Below the pieces are notes generated by a model. The model was not told where the DNA came from and made no database searches. It saw only the letters and a program-made list of their open reading frames with translations. From Actinomycetota bacterium (GTDB lineage: Bacteria > Actinomycetota > Acidimicrobiia > Acidimicrobiales > Palsa-688): a DNA stretch of 64,000 bases. Within the stretch, counting starts at the first letter, position 1; the number at the start of each line of letters is the position of its first letter. Of this stretch, positions 1 to 9,500 are shown one piece after another. The position numbers and the translations under genes were made by a program. The stretch covers positions 62,001-126,000 of the forward strand of contig JAJPKN010000038.1 of NCBI GenBank assembly GCA_021323695.1. The letters run 5' to 3'.

Positions 1-1029
1 GAGGTGGCCGCGGGCGCCTGGGAGGAAGCCGTCCTGCCCTCCCGGGTGGAGGGCTACAGACGTGAGTGGCTCGAGGAGCTGTGCCTGTCCGGCCAGGTGG
101 CCTGGGGCCGCCTCTCGCTGCGCCCCCCGGAGGCCGGGGGCCAGAGGCGCAGGGGCGCATCGACCCCGTCGCGGGCCACGCCGGTGACCTTTGCCATGCG
201 CAGTGACCTCCCCTGGCTCATGTCGGCCGTGAGGGGCCAGGCCGTCCCCGAGGAGCCGGCCCACGGGGCGGCCCGGGACGTCCTGGACGTGCTGCGGGCC
301 CGAGGAGCCACCTTCGCCTCGGACCTGCCCGGCCTCACCCGCCGGCTGCCCCTGGACGTGGAAGAGGGGCTCTGGGACCTGGTGGCGCGGGGGGTCGTGA
401 CATCGGACGGTTTCAGCGCGGTGCGCCACCTCTTCTCCCGGCGCGAGGTGCTCGCCCGCCGCCACCTGCCTGAGCGCCAGGGGCCCCACCGCTTCGGCCC
501 CCGCCTGCGGCCGGTGGGCAGCAGGGCAGTGGGCAAAGGAGGTGAAGGGCGTTGGGCGCTGCTCCCGGCCCCCGCCGGCAGCGACGCCGAGGTGCCCGGG
601 GCCGCGCCCACCCCAGACGAACTGGCGGAACTGGTGGCTGGCCAGCTCCTGTCCCGCTGGGGCGTCGTCTTCTGGGACCTGGCTGCCCACGAGGGGCTGG
701 CCGTGCCCTGGCGGGAGATCCTCTGGGCACTGCGCCGCCTCGAGGCCCGCGGGGTGGCCCGGGGGGGACGCTTCGTCCACGGCTTCGCCGGGGAGCAGTA
801 CGCCCTGCCCGAAGCGGTCGAGGAGCTGCGCCATGCTCGGCGCCTCCCACTCGAAGGCGAGCTGACCCGGCTGTCGGCCGCCGACCCCCTCAACCTGTCC
901 GGGGCCCTGTTGCCAGGCAGGCGCATCCCCGCGGTCCGCAGCGCCACCATCGTCTACTGCGACGGGCTGCTGGTCGAGCCGGGAACAGCCCCCGCCCGGG
1001 CCAGCCTGCCGGCCGCCAGCGCCAGCTGA
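1..1029 (+). CDS. lhr: C-terminal part of an Lhr-type DEAD/DEAH helicase (5' end outside window)
   Basis: The frame is open from the left edge, so the gene is cut by the window and only about the last 342 residues are present. The visible part has no helicase core motifs. It matches the accessory C-terminal region of large Lhr helicases: a stretch reading ATPVTFAMRSDLPWLM, repeated winged-helix-like segments and a terminal segment ending in a YCDGLLVE-type strand, which in the family precedes the C-terminus. Lhr proteins are about 1500-residue ATP-dependent 3'-5' helicases linked to DNA repair. The gene stops at a TGA, and the next gene on this strand is hypC, about 325 bases away. The 3' end overlaps a possible small gene on the other strand. 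The family call rests on sequence style and architecture. Confidence 0.72.
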   Translation, partial: EVAAGAWEEAVLPSRVEGYRREWLEELCLSGQVAWGRLSLRPPEAGGQRRRGASTPSRATPVTFAMRSDLPWLMSAVRGQAVPEEPAHGAARDVLDVLRARGATFASDLPGLTRRLPLDVEEGLWDLVARGVVTSDGFSAVRHLFSRREVLARRHLPERQGPHRFGPRLRPVGSRAVGKGGEGRWALLPAPAGSDAEVPGAAPTPDELAELVAGQLLSRWGVVFWDLAAHEGLAVPWREILWALRRLEARGVARGGRFVHGFAGEQYALPEAVEELRHARRLPLEGELTRLSAADPLNLSGALLPGRRIPAVRSATIVYCDGLLVEPGTAPARASLPAASAS

Positions 1030-1166
1030 GCCGCTACCAGCTCCCCGTTGGGCACCGCCTTGCGCATCTCGAACACGACGGCCAGGTTGGCCGGCTCCAA
1101 GATGCCCACAGCAACTATGGCCATCACCCCGACCACGCCGAAAGAAGCCACCACCCAGCCATGCAC
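954..1166 (-). CDS. possible small membrane protein, hypothetical
   Basis: This 70-codon frame starts at a GTG and overlaps the last 76 bases of the helicase gene tail to tail. Residues 2-24 form one convincing hydrophobic segment (VVASFGVVGVMAIVAVGIL), followed by an amphipathic, alanine-rich second half. Third codon positions are nearly all G or C, as expected for genes here, but that is weak evidence in such GC-rich DNA. No ribosome site is obvious. It fills most of the otherwise empty gap between the helicase and hypC. I do not recognise a family. It could be spurious. Confidence 0.35.
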   Translation of the reverse strand: MHGWVVASFGVVGVMAIVAVGILEPANLAVVFEMRKAVPNGELVAAQLALAAGRLARAGAVPGSTSSPSQ

Positions 1167-1202
1167 GGGTTGAGCGGGGCCCAGCAGGCGGGACGTTGGT
1201 GA

Positions 1203-1216
1203 GAGAGGATCCTCTC
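1203..1216. repeat. 14-bp perfect palindrome upstream of hypC
   Basis: GAGAGGATCCTCTC is a perfect inverted repeat in the helicase-hypC gap, about 130 bp upstream of the hypC -10 element and just upstream of the small membrane ORF on the other strand. It could be an operator or chance. Apart from this and the small ORF, I see nothing else in 1030-1342. Confidence 0.4.
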
Positions 1217-1342
1217 AACCCAGCGTAGGCCCGTCAAGGACCTGTCCTGCGACCAGCCAACATGCACCGTGAGGGGTGCCGAGGAGAATGGGCCCTGCAC
1301 GCCTGGGCCCTTGGGCCCTGCCCCGGGGACGAGCCGCCGGCG

Positions 1343-1348
1343 TAGCTT
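1343..1348 (+). promoter_or_regulatory. -10 element of hypC (leaderless)
   Basis: TAGCTT lies 6 bases before the hypC ATG, so the transcript would start at or next to the start codon. No ribosome site lies between them. Confidence 0.5.
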
Positions 1349-1354
1349 CGGTGC

Positions 1355-1627
1355 ATGTGCCTGGGTATCCCCTGCCAGGTGGACGAGGTGGCGGCCGACC
1401 AGCCACAAACGGCCTGGGTAGACGTGGGCGGTGCTCGGCGCAAGGTGAGCATCGCCCTGTTGGACGACGAGCAGGTGGTGCCCGGGGACTGGGTGTTGGT
1501 CCACGTCGGCTTCGCCCTGTGCAAGCTGGACGAGGCTGAGGCCCAGGCCACCTTGGAGCTCCTGGAAGGTATGGCCAAGGCCTACCAGGACGAGCTGGCC
1601 GCCCTGGCCCGCTCGGACATCGCCTAG
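1355..1627 (+). CDS. hypC: HypC/HybG/HupF hydrogenase maturation chaperone
   Basis: HypC is a small chaperone that, with HypD, carries the Fe(CN)2CO unit for the [NiFe]-hydrogenase active site and delivers it to the large-subunit precursor. The 90-residue length is typical. The N-terminus MCLGIPCQV carries the invariant Cys2 that becomes available after Met removal, and the middle is a beta-barrel-like stretch with GDWVLVHVGFALCKLDE, the classical family block. It heads a hypC-hypD-hypE operon, with hypD 8 bp downstream. The start is an ATG directly preceded by a TANNNT hexamer, suggesting a leaderless transcript. No hydrogenase structural genes, hypA, hypB or hypF are in the window. Confidence 0.95.
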   Translation: MCLGIPCQVDEVAADQPQTAWVDVGGARRKVSIALLDDEQVVPGDWVLVHVGFALCKLDEAEAQATLELLEGMAKAYQDELAALARSDIA

Positions 1628-1635
1628 GGGGCCCG

Positions 1636-2760
1636 GTGCGCTTCGTCGACGAGTACCGCGACCCGGCCAAGGCGCGCGCCCTGGCCCGACAGATAGCCTC
1701 GCTGTGCGAGCCTGGCCGCACCTACAAGCTGATGGAGGTGTGCGGCGGCCACACCCACACCATCTACAAGCACGGGCTGGAGGCGTACCTGCCCGAAGCG
1801 GTCAGCCTCGTGCATGGACCGGGGTGCCCGGTGTGCGTGATCCCCATGGGCCGGGTGGACGACGCCATCGCCATCGCCAGCCAGCCGGGGGTGACCATGG
1901 CGACCTTCGGCGACCTCATGCGGGTCCCCGGCCGCCGGGGCTCGTTCCTCGACGCCAAGGCGAAGGGCGCGGACATACGCATGGTCTACTCACCCCTCGA
2001 CGCCCTCCGGCTGGCTCGGGAGCTGCCCGACCGCCAGGTGGTGTTCATGGCCATAGGTTTCGAGACGACCGCCCCTTCCACGGCGGTGACGGTGCTACGG
2101 GCGCAGGCCGAGGGCGTGCGCAACTTCTCGGTCTTCTGCAACCACGTGACCATCATCCCCCCCCTCCGGGCCATCCTGAGCTCGGCCGAGGTCGCCCTGG
2201 ACGGCTTCATCGGCCCCGGGCACGTATCGGCGGTGATCGGCTGCCGTCCTTACGAGGTGATAGCCAGGGAGCACCAAAAGCCGGTCGTTGTCACCGGCTT
2301 CGAGCCCTTGGACGTCCTCCAGGCCGTCTACATGCTCATGCGCCAGCTGAGCGAGCGGCGCGCCGCCGTGGAGAACCAGTACTCGCGGGTCGTCTCCTGG
2401 GAGGGCAACCCCGCCGCATTGCAGGTGATCGACCAGACGATGGAGCTGCGGCCCAGCTTCGAGTGGCGGGGCTTGGGTGACATCCCGTACTCGGCGCTGA
2501 AGTTGCGCAGCCGCTACGCGGCCTTCGACGCGGAGGAACGTTTCGAGGTGCCCGGGGCCCGGGTCGCCGACCCCCGCGCCTGCCAGTGCGGGCAGGTCCT
2601 GAGAGGCTTGATCCAGCCCTGGCAGTGCCGGGTGTTCGCCAAGGCGTGCACGCCCGAGAGGCCAATAGGGACATGCATGGTCTCCAGCGAGGGTGCCTGC
2701 GCGGCGTACTACAACTTCGGCCGGCGCCACCGGCAGGCCCAAAAGGCGGGGCAGCGGTGA
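1636..2760 (+). CDS. hypD: HypD hydrogenase maturation protein
   Basis: HypD is a [4Fe-4S] protein that forms the scaffold complex with HypC on which the Fe(CN)2CO group is assembled. The protein has 374 residues, the usual length. Family blocks are all visible: CGGHTHTIYKHG near residue 36, GPGCPVCVIPMGRVD near 64, FGDLMRVPG, IGFETTAPSTA, FIGPGHVSAVIG, and a cysteine-rich C-terminal part with CQCGQVLRG and an IQPWQC block that binds the cluster. The GTG start follows the hypC stop by 8 bp behind a G-rich ribosome site, and the 3' end overlaps the hypE start (GTGA). Function is well supported by motifs and context. Confidence 0.96.
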   Translation: MRFVDEYRDPAKARALARQIASLCEPGRTYKLMEVCGGHTHTIYKHGLEAYLPEAVSLVHGPGCPVCVIPMGRVDDAIAIASQPGVTMATFGDLMRVPGRRGSFLDAKAKGADIRMVYSPLDALRLARELPDRQVVFMAIGFETTAPSTAVTVLRAQAEGVRNFSVFCNHVTIIPPLRAILSSAEVALDGFIGPGHVSAVIGCRPYEVIAREHQKPVVVTGFEPLDVLQAVYMLMRQLSERRAAVENQYSRVVSWEGNPAALQVIDQTMELRPSFEWRGLGDIPYSALKLRSRYAAFDAEERFEVPGARVADPRACQCGQVLRGLIQPWQCRVFAKACTPERPIGTCMVSSEGACAAYYNFGRRHRQAQKAGQR

Positions 2761-3833
2761 CCTCGGGCCAGGCCGCTCCTGCCGCCAGGCCGACGGCCAG
2801 GCTGGAGGGGGAAAGGGTGACCCTGGCCCACGGGTCGGGGGGCAAGGCAACCCAGGCGCTGGTCCAGGCGGTCTTCGTGGAAGCCTTCCACAACCCCCGC
2901 CTCGACCCCCTGGAAGACGGTGCCGTGCTCGAGGTCCCCGAGACGGCCACCAACGGCCGGCCCCGGCTGGCTTACACCACCGATTCCTTCGTGGTCTCGC
3001 CTCTTTTCTTCCCGGGTGGCTGCATCGGCGACCTGGCCGTGAACGGCACGGTCAACGACCTGGCTGCCTGCGGTGCCCAGCCCCTGGCGCTGTCGGCCAG
3101 CTTCATCATCGAAGAGGGGCTGGCCCTGGCCGACCTGCGCCGCATCGCCCAGGCCATGGCCAAGGCGGCCCGAGCCGCGGGCACCGAGGTGGCGACAGGC
3201 GACACCAAGGTGGTCCAACGAGGCAAGGCCGACGGCTGCTTCATCACCACCAGCGGCGTAGGGGCAGTCCACCCCGGGGCACGCCTGTCCATCGCCAACG
3301 CCCGTCCGGGCGACCGGGTGATCGTGTCCGGGCCGGTGGGCGACCACGGGGCAACCGTGATGCTGGCCCGGGGCGAGCTCGGCATATCCGCCCAGGTGGC
3401 GTCGGACACCGCCCCCCTCAACGGGCTGGTGGCGGCGCTGCTGGACGAGGCCGCCGCGGGCACCCACGCCCTCAGGGACCCCACCCGCGGTGGCCTGGCC
3501 ACCGTCCTCAACGAGGTCGCGGCCGCCTCGGGCGTCGGCGTGGTCCTCGACGAGGCCGCCATCCCCGTCCGCACCGCCGTACGGGGAGCCTGCGAGCTGC
3601 TGGGCATCGACCCTCTCTACGTGGCCTGCGAAGGCCGCATGGTGGCGGTGGTCGCCCCTGACCTGGCCGACCGGGCACTGGCAGCCATGCGCGCCCACCC
3701 CCTTGGGGCCGAGGCAACCGTGGTCGGGGAGGTCACGGCCGAGCCAGCGGGGATGGTACTGGAAAAGACCGCTTTCGGGGGCACGCGGGTGGTGGACATG
3801 CTCAGCGGTGACCCCCTGCCCCGGATCTGCTGA
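2757..3833 (+). CDS. hypE: HypE, carbamoyl-dehydratase of [NiFe]-hydrogenase maturation
   Basis: HypE accepts a carbamoyl group from HypF on its C-terminal cysteine and dehydrates it, using ATP, to a thiocyanate that supplies the iron cyanide ligands. The 358-residue protein has the PurM/AIR-synthase fold motifs: HGSGGKATQ at the N-terminus, YTTDSFVVSPLFFPGG, AVNGTVNDLAACGAQP and DPTRGGLATVLNEVA. It ends in PRIC, the essential terminal cysteine. I chose the GTG that overlaps the hypD stop. The frame is open further upstream but would run through hypD. Translation is probably coupled to hypD. Confidence 0.96.
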   Translation: MTSGQAAPAARPTARLEGERVTLAHGSGGKATQALVQAVFVEAFHNPRLDPLEDGAVLEVPETATNGRPRLAYTTDSFVVSPLFFPGGCIGDLAVNGTVNDLAACGAQPLALSASFIIEEGLALADLRRIAQAMAKAARAAGTEVATGDTKVVQRGKADGCFITTSGVGAVHPGARLSIANARPGDRVIVSGPVGDHGATVMLARGELGISAQVASDTAPLNGLVAALLDEAAAGTHALRDPTRGGLATVLNEVAAASGVGVVLDEAAIPVRTAVRGACELLGIDPLYVACEGRMVAVVAPDLADRALAAMRAHPLGAEATVVGEVTAEPAGMVLEKTAFGGTRVVDMLSGDPLPRIC

Positions 3834-3879
3834 CCTGGCCCCGTACCGGCTGGGCGCCCGCCCTGGCCCACCCAGGAGC

Positions 3880-5379
3880 TCAGGCCGGCTGGCCCGTCCC
3901 CTGGGCCTTGACCTCCTCCCACAGGCCGTCCAGCGTCGCGGGGCTGAGGTGGGAGGCATCGAGGCCCCGCTGGGCAGCCAGGCGCTCGACCGCCATGAAC
4001 CGGCGGCGGAACTTGGCTGCCGCGTCCCGCAAGGCCGTCTCGGGGTCCAACTTCAGGTGGCGGGCCACGTTGACCACGGCGAACAGCAGGTCCCCGAGCT
4101 CGTCCTGGGCCCGGTGCTGGCCGGCGGGGCCCAAGGTGACGGCTTCTTGCAGCTCCCCCAGCTCCTCGTGGACCTTGTCCAGCGCGCCCTGGGCACCGGG
4201 CCAGTCGAAGCCCACAGAAGCCGCCTTGCGTTGGACCTTGTGGGCGTAGAGCAGGGCAGGGAGGTTGCGCGGCACCTCGTCCATCACCCCCGCCGTCCCC
4301 CTTTCCCTCCTTTTTATCTGCTCCCAGTTGCGCATGACCTGCTCGGCTGAGGTGGCCTCCACCTGGCCGAAGACGTGGGGGTGGCGGCCCACCAGCTTGG
4401 CCCGGGCCTCCCGGGCCACGTCGGCCAAGCTGAACTGGCCCTGTTCGGCGGCCAGCACCGAGTGGAAGACCACCTGGAACAGCAGGTCGCCCAGCTCTTC
4501 CTCCAGGTGCTCGTAGCCCTCGCCCCCAGGGCCGAGCTCGTCGATGGCCTCCAGCACCTCATAGGACTCTTCCAGCAGGTAACGAGTGAGGCTCTGGTGG
4601 GTCTGCTCGCGGTCCCAGGGGCAGCCCGCCCGCAACGCCCGGGCCAGCTCGTCCAGCTGCACCATCTCGGCAGCCAGAGGCTGGGCCAGGCGCGGGACCC
4701 ACAGGCTGGTCAGGTGGTCAGGTCGCACGCTGCGGTCCAGCTCCTCCCAGGGCAAGGCCGCCACCGACTGGTCCGCCAAGCCCAGGTGGTGCAAGACGGT
4801 GACCTGGAGGTCCCGGCTGGGCCCAGCTTCCAGGGCCGAGCCGATGGCCAGCTTCACCTCGGCCAGCACCCGGGGCGAGTCGCACTGGCCGACCAGGAAG
4901 GGCCCGGGCGAGCCGGCGGCTTGCACGCCGAAGGCATGCCCGTCTACCAGACGGGCACCGCTGGCCAGGGGGTCCACCCCCAGCGCCTCCCAGGCGAGGT
5001 CCACGAACGACACCGCCGGCAGCACCACCGTGACCACCCGGGGGTCGGCCCGCAGCAGCTCGACGCTGCGTTCGGCCACCTGCGGCGACCCGGGCACGGC
5101 GTAAAGGACGCTGCCGGAGGTGGTGGCCGACTCGACCAGGGCCTCGACGATACCGGCGTAGACCTCCTCCAGGCTGGTCGCCGTTTCGTACAGGGAGTCG
5201 AAGCTGTTGGCCGGGGACAGGGCATCAGCACAAGGGTGGTGGGCCGTGCGCAGCCAGCGCACCTCGGAGGCCTCGATCGCCGCCCGGGTCTCGGAGGTGA
5301 TGAGCTCAGGCCGGCCCGGGCCCATCCCCACGACGGTCACCCGGCCCTTGCGGCCCGAGCTGGCGCCCGTCGCGCTCAC
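3880..5379 (-). CDS. mazG: MazG nucleotide pyrophosphohydrolase with N-terminal tetrapyrrole-methylase-like domain
   Basis: MazG hydrolyses (d)NTPs to (d)NMP and PPi and acts in nucleotide-pool cleaning and stress response. The 499-residue protein has a YabN-like layout: an N-terminal SAM-dependent tetrapyrrole-methylase-like domain (VTVVGMGPGRPELIT at about residue 14), then two MazG repeats with the metal-binding EExxE...ExxD pattern (LEESYEVLEAIDEL, EEELGDLLFQVVFH; second copy EELGELQEAV and DELGDLLFAVVNVARH). The GTG start overlaps the stop of the upstream lipoprotein gene as GTGA, so the two are likely coupled. It is the last gene of the minus-strand housekeeping block, a position conserved in actinobacteria downstream of mfd. 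Confidence 0.93.
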   Translation of the reverse strand: MSATGASSGRKGRVTVVGMGPGRPELITSETRAAIEASEVRWLRTAHHPCADALSPANSFDSLYETATSLEEVYAGIVEALVESATTSGSVLYAVPGSPQVAERSVELLRADPRVVTVVLPAVSFVDLAWEALGVDPLASGARLVDGHAFGVQAAGSPGPFLVGQCDSPRVLAEVKLAIGSALEAGPSRDLQVTVLHHLGLADQSVAALPWEELDRSVRPDHLTSLWVPRLAQPLAAEMVQLDELARALRAGCPWDREQTHQSLTRYLLEESYEVLEAIDELGPGGEGYEHLEEELGDLLFQVVFHSVLAAEQGQFSLADVAREARAKLVGRHPHVFGQVEATSAEQVMRNWEQIKRRERGTAGVMDEVPRNLPALLYAHKVQRKAASVGFDWPGAQGALDKVHEELGELQEAVTLGPAGQHRAQDELGDLLFAVVNVARHLKLDPETALRDAAAKFRRRFMAVERLAAQRGLDASHLSPATLDGLWEEVKAQGTGQPA

Positions 5380-6464
5380 TGGCCGGCGGTCAGGTGGAGC
5401 CCGGCAGGCAGGATGACCGGAGGGTAGCCCGGGTAAGAGGCGGGCAGGTCCACCCAGGTCCCGTACTGGGGGTTGACCTCGACACGGGCCGCCTTCAAGA
5501 TGGCCACCACGGCAGCATCCCTGTAGGCCGGCGTGTCCGCCGAGGACGTCTGCTGGCTCTGCTCCTGGGAGGCCACGTAGATGACCTTGGCCACGGCCGG
5601 GCTGAAGCCGACCGGCTGGCGGGAGGCGACAACCACGACCTGGTAGCCGTAGCTGCGCCTCAGGTACCCGCCTTGGCCCGGGCCCAGCTTGGCCACCTCG
5701 GCCTGGAACGCCGCCGGCCGGGCGAGCAGCTCCTCAGGCGAAAGGCAGTAGGAAGCCCAGCCCGTCATACGCCCCGGGCGGGCCGCCAGGCGGGCAGCTT
5801 GTGCCGCGCCGGCCGCCCCGACTTGGGGTATGTCCGCCACCCGCACGCACACCTGGGACCAGAACTGCGCGGCGTGGGCGGTGTAGAACCGGCGGGCGAC
5901 CGCCTCGGCGCCAGCGGGGAGAGGCCCTTCGACCAAGGCGTGGTCGGCGTCGCGCTCGGCCACCGCGGCTCGCAGCGGAGGTGGGAACTGGGGCCAGGCC
6001 CGAGGCTCGGCCGCCGCCTGGGCCGCCCAGGCGGCAGCCAGCTCGGTGGGCGTCGGGGCCAGGTGGTGGCGGGCCAGGTACTGGCGGACAGCAACTGCCT
6101 CCACCATGTTCGCCAGCACCTGGCTGGCCCACACGGTGCCGAAGTTGCCCGGCCCCGACCCGTCCCCTTGCACCTTGAACCATTTGGCCTGGCCGCCTTG
6201 CAGCTGCTGCTGCTCGTACTGGGCATAGCTGGCGGCGTCGTAGCTGGCCACGTAGGCGGGGCTGGAGGCCCACCATTGCAGCTCCTGGGAAAGTTGGGCC
6301 TCGGTTATCACCTGGCCGTCGACGGTGGCAGCCGGCGGGGAGGTGCTGCAAGCCGAAAGGCTTACGGCCAGCACCGCCACCACCAGGCCAGCCAGGGCCA
6401 GCGGCGCGCCGTACCCCGGGGGACGAACGCGCCGGGGCCAGGGCAATGCGACAGGGCGTAGCAC
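5376..6464 (-). CDS. SurA N-terminal-type foldase lipoprotein
   Basis: This appears to be an exported lipoprotein chaperone. Residues about 17-40 are a hydrophobic signal segment ending in a lipobox LSAC, with the cysteine followed by STSPP. Right after it comes ATVDGQVITEAQLSQEL, the SurA N-terminal block seen in periplasmic foldases. A C-terminal segment (LARPAAFQAEVAKLGPGQGGYL) resembles a PpiC/parvulin-like remnant but is too divergent to claim isomerase activity. Length is 362 residues. It lies between mfd and mazG, where actinobacteria often carry such a lipoprotein. The GTG start lies 10 bases after a TAGGAT hexamer, so transcription may start here independently of mfd. Confidence 0.78.
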   Translation of the reverse strand: MLRPVALPWPRRVRPPGYGAPLALAGLVVAVLAVSLSACSTSPPAATVDGQVITEAQLSQELQWWASSPAYVASYDAASYAQYEQQQLQGGQAKWFKVQGDGSGPGNFGTVWASQVLANMVEAVAVRQYLARHHLAPTPTELAAAWAAQAAAEPRAWPQFPPPLRAAVAERDADHALVEGPLPAGAEAVARRFYTAHAAQFWSQVCVRVADIPQVGAAGAAQAARLAARPGRMTGWASYCLSPEELLARPAAFQAEVAKLGPGQGGYLRRSYGYQVVVVASRQPVGFSPAVAKVIYVASQEQSQQTSSADTPAYRDAAVVAILKAARVEVNPQYGTWVDLPASYPGYPPVILPAGLHLTAGQ

Positions 6465-6474
6465 AGCGCCAGCG

Positions 6475-6480
6475 ATCCTA
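6475..6480 (-). promoter_or_regulatory. -10 element of the foldase-mazG unit
   Basis: TAGGAT on the minus strand ends 10 bases before the GTG start at 6464. It lies in the 36-bp gap after mfd, so the foldase-mazG pair may have its own near-leaderless promoter. Confidence 0.4.
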
Positions 6481-6500
6481 GTGCGCCCCCGGCTCCCCGG

Positions 6501-9500
6501 TCACCCGGCCGGCGGGGCCGGCGGGACCAGCTCGGACAGCAGGGCCACCAGTGCACCGGCGGAGTCGGGCCCCTTGGGCAGGGGCCCGACGACCTGCTGG
6601 GCATCTTCTTTGTAGACGGCACCGGGCCATATGCGGGCCAGGCGCACCTTCTCGCTAGCCCGTAGGGCCAGGGGCGACATCCTGGCCACCAGGTGCCCGG
6701 GCCGCCCACCCGAGCCGCCGCTGACCACGGTGACGTCCCGCAGCCCTAGGCGGGCGCACTCGGCCCGGAGGTGGCCGATAGCCAGCAGGGCCTGGGCGGG
6801 CGGCGGCAGAGGCCCGTAGCGGTCGGCCCATTCGGCGGCAATGTCGTCGACCTCGGCGTGGGTGGTGAGGGTGGCCAGACGGCGGTAGGCCTCGAGGCGG
6901 AGGTCCTCTCGGCCCACGTAGCCCTGCGGCAGGTTGGCGGTGACGGGCAGGTCCAGGCGGATCTCCGCTGGCGGGCGGAGAGCTTCGCCCTTGAGCTCGG
7001 CTACCGCCTCGCTCACCATCTGGACGTACAGGTCATAGCCGACCGCCGCGATGTGACCGGACTGGTCGGCGCCCAGGAGGTTGCCGGCACCCCGGATCTC
7101 CAAGTCCCTCATGGCGATCTTGAAACCGGACCCCAGCTCGGTGTGCTCACCGATGGTGCGCAGCCGCTCGTAGGCCTCCTCGGTGAGCTTGCGGTCCGGA
7201 GGGTAGAAAAGGTAGGCGTAGGCGCGCTGGCCGGCTCGCCCCACCCGTCCCCGCAGCTGGTGCAGCTGGCCGAGGCCCAGCATGTCCGCCCGGTCCACCA
7301 CCAAGGTGTTGACCGTGGGCATGTCGATGCCGGACTCGATGATGGTCGTGCAGACCAAGACGTCGTAGCGCCCCTCCCAGAAGTCGAGCACGACCCGTTC
7401 CAGGGTGCCCTCGTCCATCTGGCCGTGGGCCACCGCGACCCTTGCCTCAGGTACCAGTTCCTGCAGCCGGGCAGCCACCTGGTGGATGTCGCTCACCCGG
7501 TGGTGGACGAAGAAGACCTGCCCTTCTCGTAGCAGCTCCCGGCGCAGGGCTTCGGAGACGGCGTGCTCGTCGTACTCGCCTACGTAGGTGAGGATGGGGT
7601 GGCGCTCGGCCGGGGGGGTGTTTATGAGGCTGAGGTCCCGTATGCCGGTGAGGGTCATCTCCAGCGTGCGGGGGATGGGCGAGGCGGTCAGCGTCAGCAC
7701 GTCGACGTCACGGCGGAGCTTCTTGATGGCCTCCTTGTGGTTGACCCCGAAGCGTTGCTCCTCGTCCACCACCAAGAGGCCCAGGTCCTTGAACCGCACG
7801 TCGCCGCTCAGCAGCTTGTGGGTCCCGATCACGATGTCCACCGAACCGTCGGCCAAGCCATCGGTCACCGACTTGGCCTCCGCCGGGGTCAAAAAGCGCG
7901 ACAGCATCTCCACTCGGACCGGGTAGTTGGCGAAGCGCTCACTGAAAGTCTGCATGTGCTGGGAGGCGAGCAGCGTGGTCGGGACCAAGACGGCCACCTG
8001 CTTGCCGTCCTGGACGGCCTTGAACGCTGCCCGCATGGCCACTTCCGTCTTGCCGAAGCCGACGTCGCCGCATACCAGCCGGTCCATCGGCACCGGGGCC
8101 TCCATGTCCGCTTTGACATCGGCGATGGCCTTGGCCTGGTCCGGGGTCTCGGTGTAGGGGAAGGCCTGCTCCATCTCCAGCTGCCACGGCGTGTCCAACC
8201 CGAAGGCGTGGCCCGGCGAGCTCGCCCGTTGCTGGTAGAGCACCACCAGCTCCTGGGCGACCTCGCGCACGGCTCGGCGCACGCGTGCCTTGGCCTTCTG
8301 CCAGTCGCTGCCGTTCAGGCGGGACAGCGCCGGGGCCTCGCCCCCGGTGTAGGGGCGCAGGGCATCGACCTGGTCGGACGGCACGTAAAGCTTGTCACCA
8401 CCGCGGTACTCGAGCAGCAGGTAGTCCCGCTCCACGTCCCCGATGGACCGCTTGACCATGCCCGCGAAGCGGGCCACGCCGTGCTGGAAGTGCACGACGT
8501 AATCGCCCGTCTTCATGTCGTCGAAGAAGGTCTCGGCCGGGCGCGCCCGGCGCCGGGGCACCCGGTGCGGCCGGCGGCGGCCGGTCAGGTCACCCTCGGC
8601 CAGCACCGCCAGGCGGGCCGCCCGGTAGATGAAACCGCCATCGAGGGGAGCGACGACCACCTGGAGGCCGGGCCCGTCAGTGGGGACCTCGTTGAGCGGG
8701 GCAGGCAGGCCCTCGTCTCGCAGGGACCCGGCCAGGCGGGCCGCGCTGCCCTGACCGTCGGCGCAGACCACGACCCGGTAGCGCTTGGGCAGCAAGTCCC
8801 GCAGCTGGTCCAGCAGCCGTCCGGGGCCACCAGCCACCCCCGCCCAGTGGGCGACGTCGAGCGAAGGCACCGCCGGCCCCGCGGCCAGGGCACTGAGAGC
8901 GCTGACCGACGCCGTGGTACGAGCCAACAGGCGCTCGAAGGGCAGGTGCAGACGAGGGAACGCGTCGCCTTGGGCGCCCCAGGTCTGGGCCAGGGCACGG
9001 GCCAGGTCGGCTTCCTCCTCAGCCAGCTCCACGGCCCGCTGGCGCAACCGGCTCGGTTCGACCAGGACCACCCGGGCGCCTTCAGGCAGGAGGTCCACCA
9101 GCAGGTGCTCGTCCGCCGTCAGCCAAGGCAGCCAGGACTCCATGCCATCGAAGTAGAGCCCCTCCGCCAGGCGTTCCCACGACGCCTGCCCCCAAGGCTC
9201 GCTGCCCGCCAGCAGCCGGGCGCGCTCGCGGACCTCCGGCGTGGGCAGCAGCTCCCGGCAGGGGAGCACGGTGACCTCGTCCAGGTCGGCCACCGAGCGC
9301 TGGTCGTCCACCGAGAACTCGGTCAAGCGGTCGACCTCGTCGCCCCAGAGGTCAGCCCGTACCGGTGAGGGAGCGGTCGAGGGGAATACGTCCACGATCG
9401 AGCCCCGTACGGCCAGCTCCCCTCGGTGCTCGACCTGGTACTCACGCCGGTAGCCCATGCCCACCAGCCGTTCGACCAGCTCGTCCTGGTCAACTCGGGC

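Noticed and set aside
7563-9368. 601-codon open frame on the plus strand
   Set aside because: Antisense to mfd, which has all its motifs. The translation is rich in Arg, His, Gln and Gly without recognisable features.
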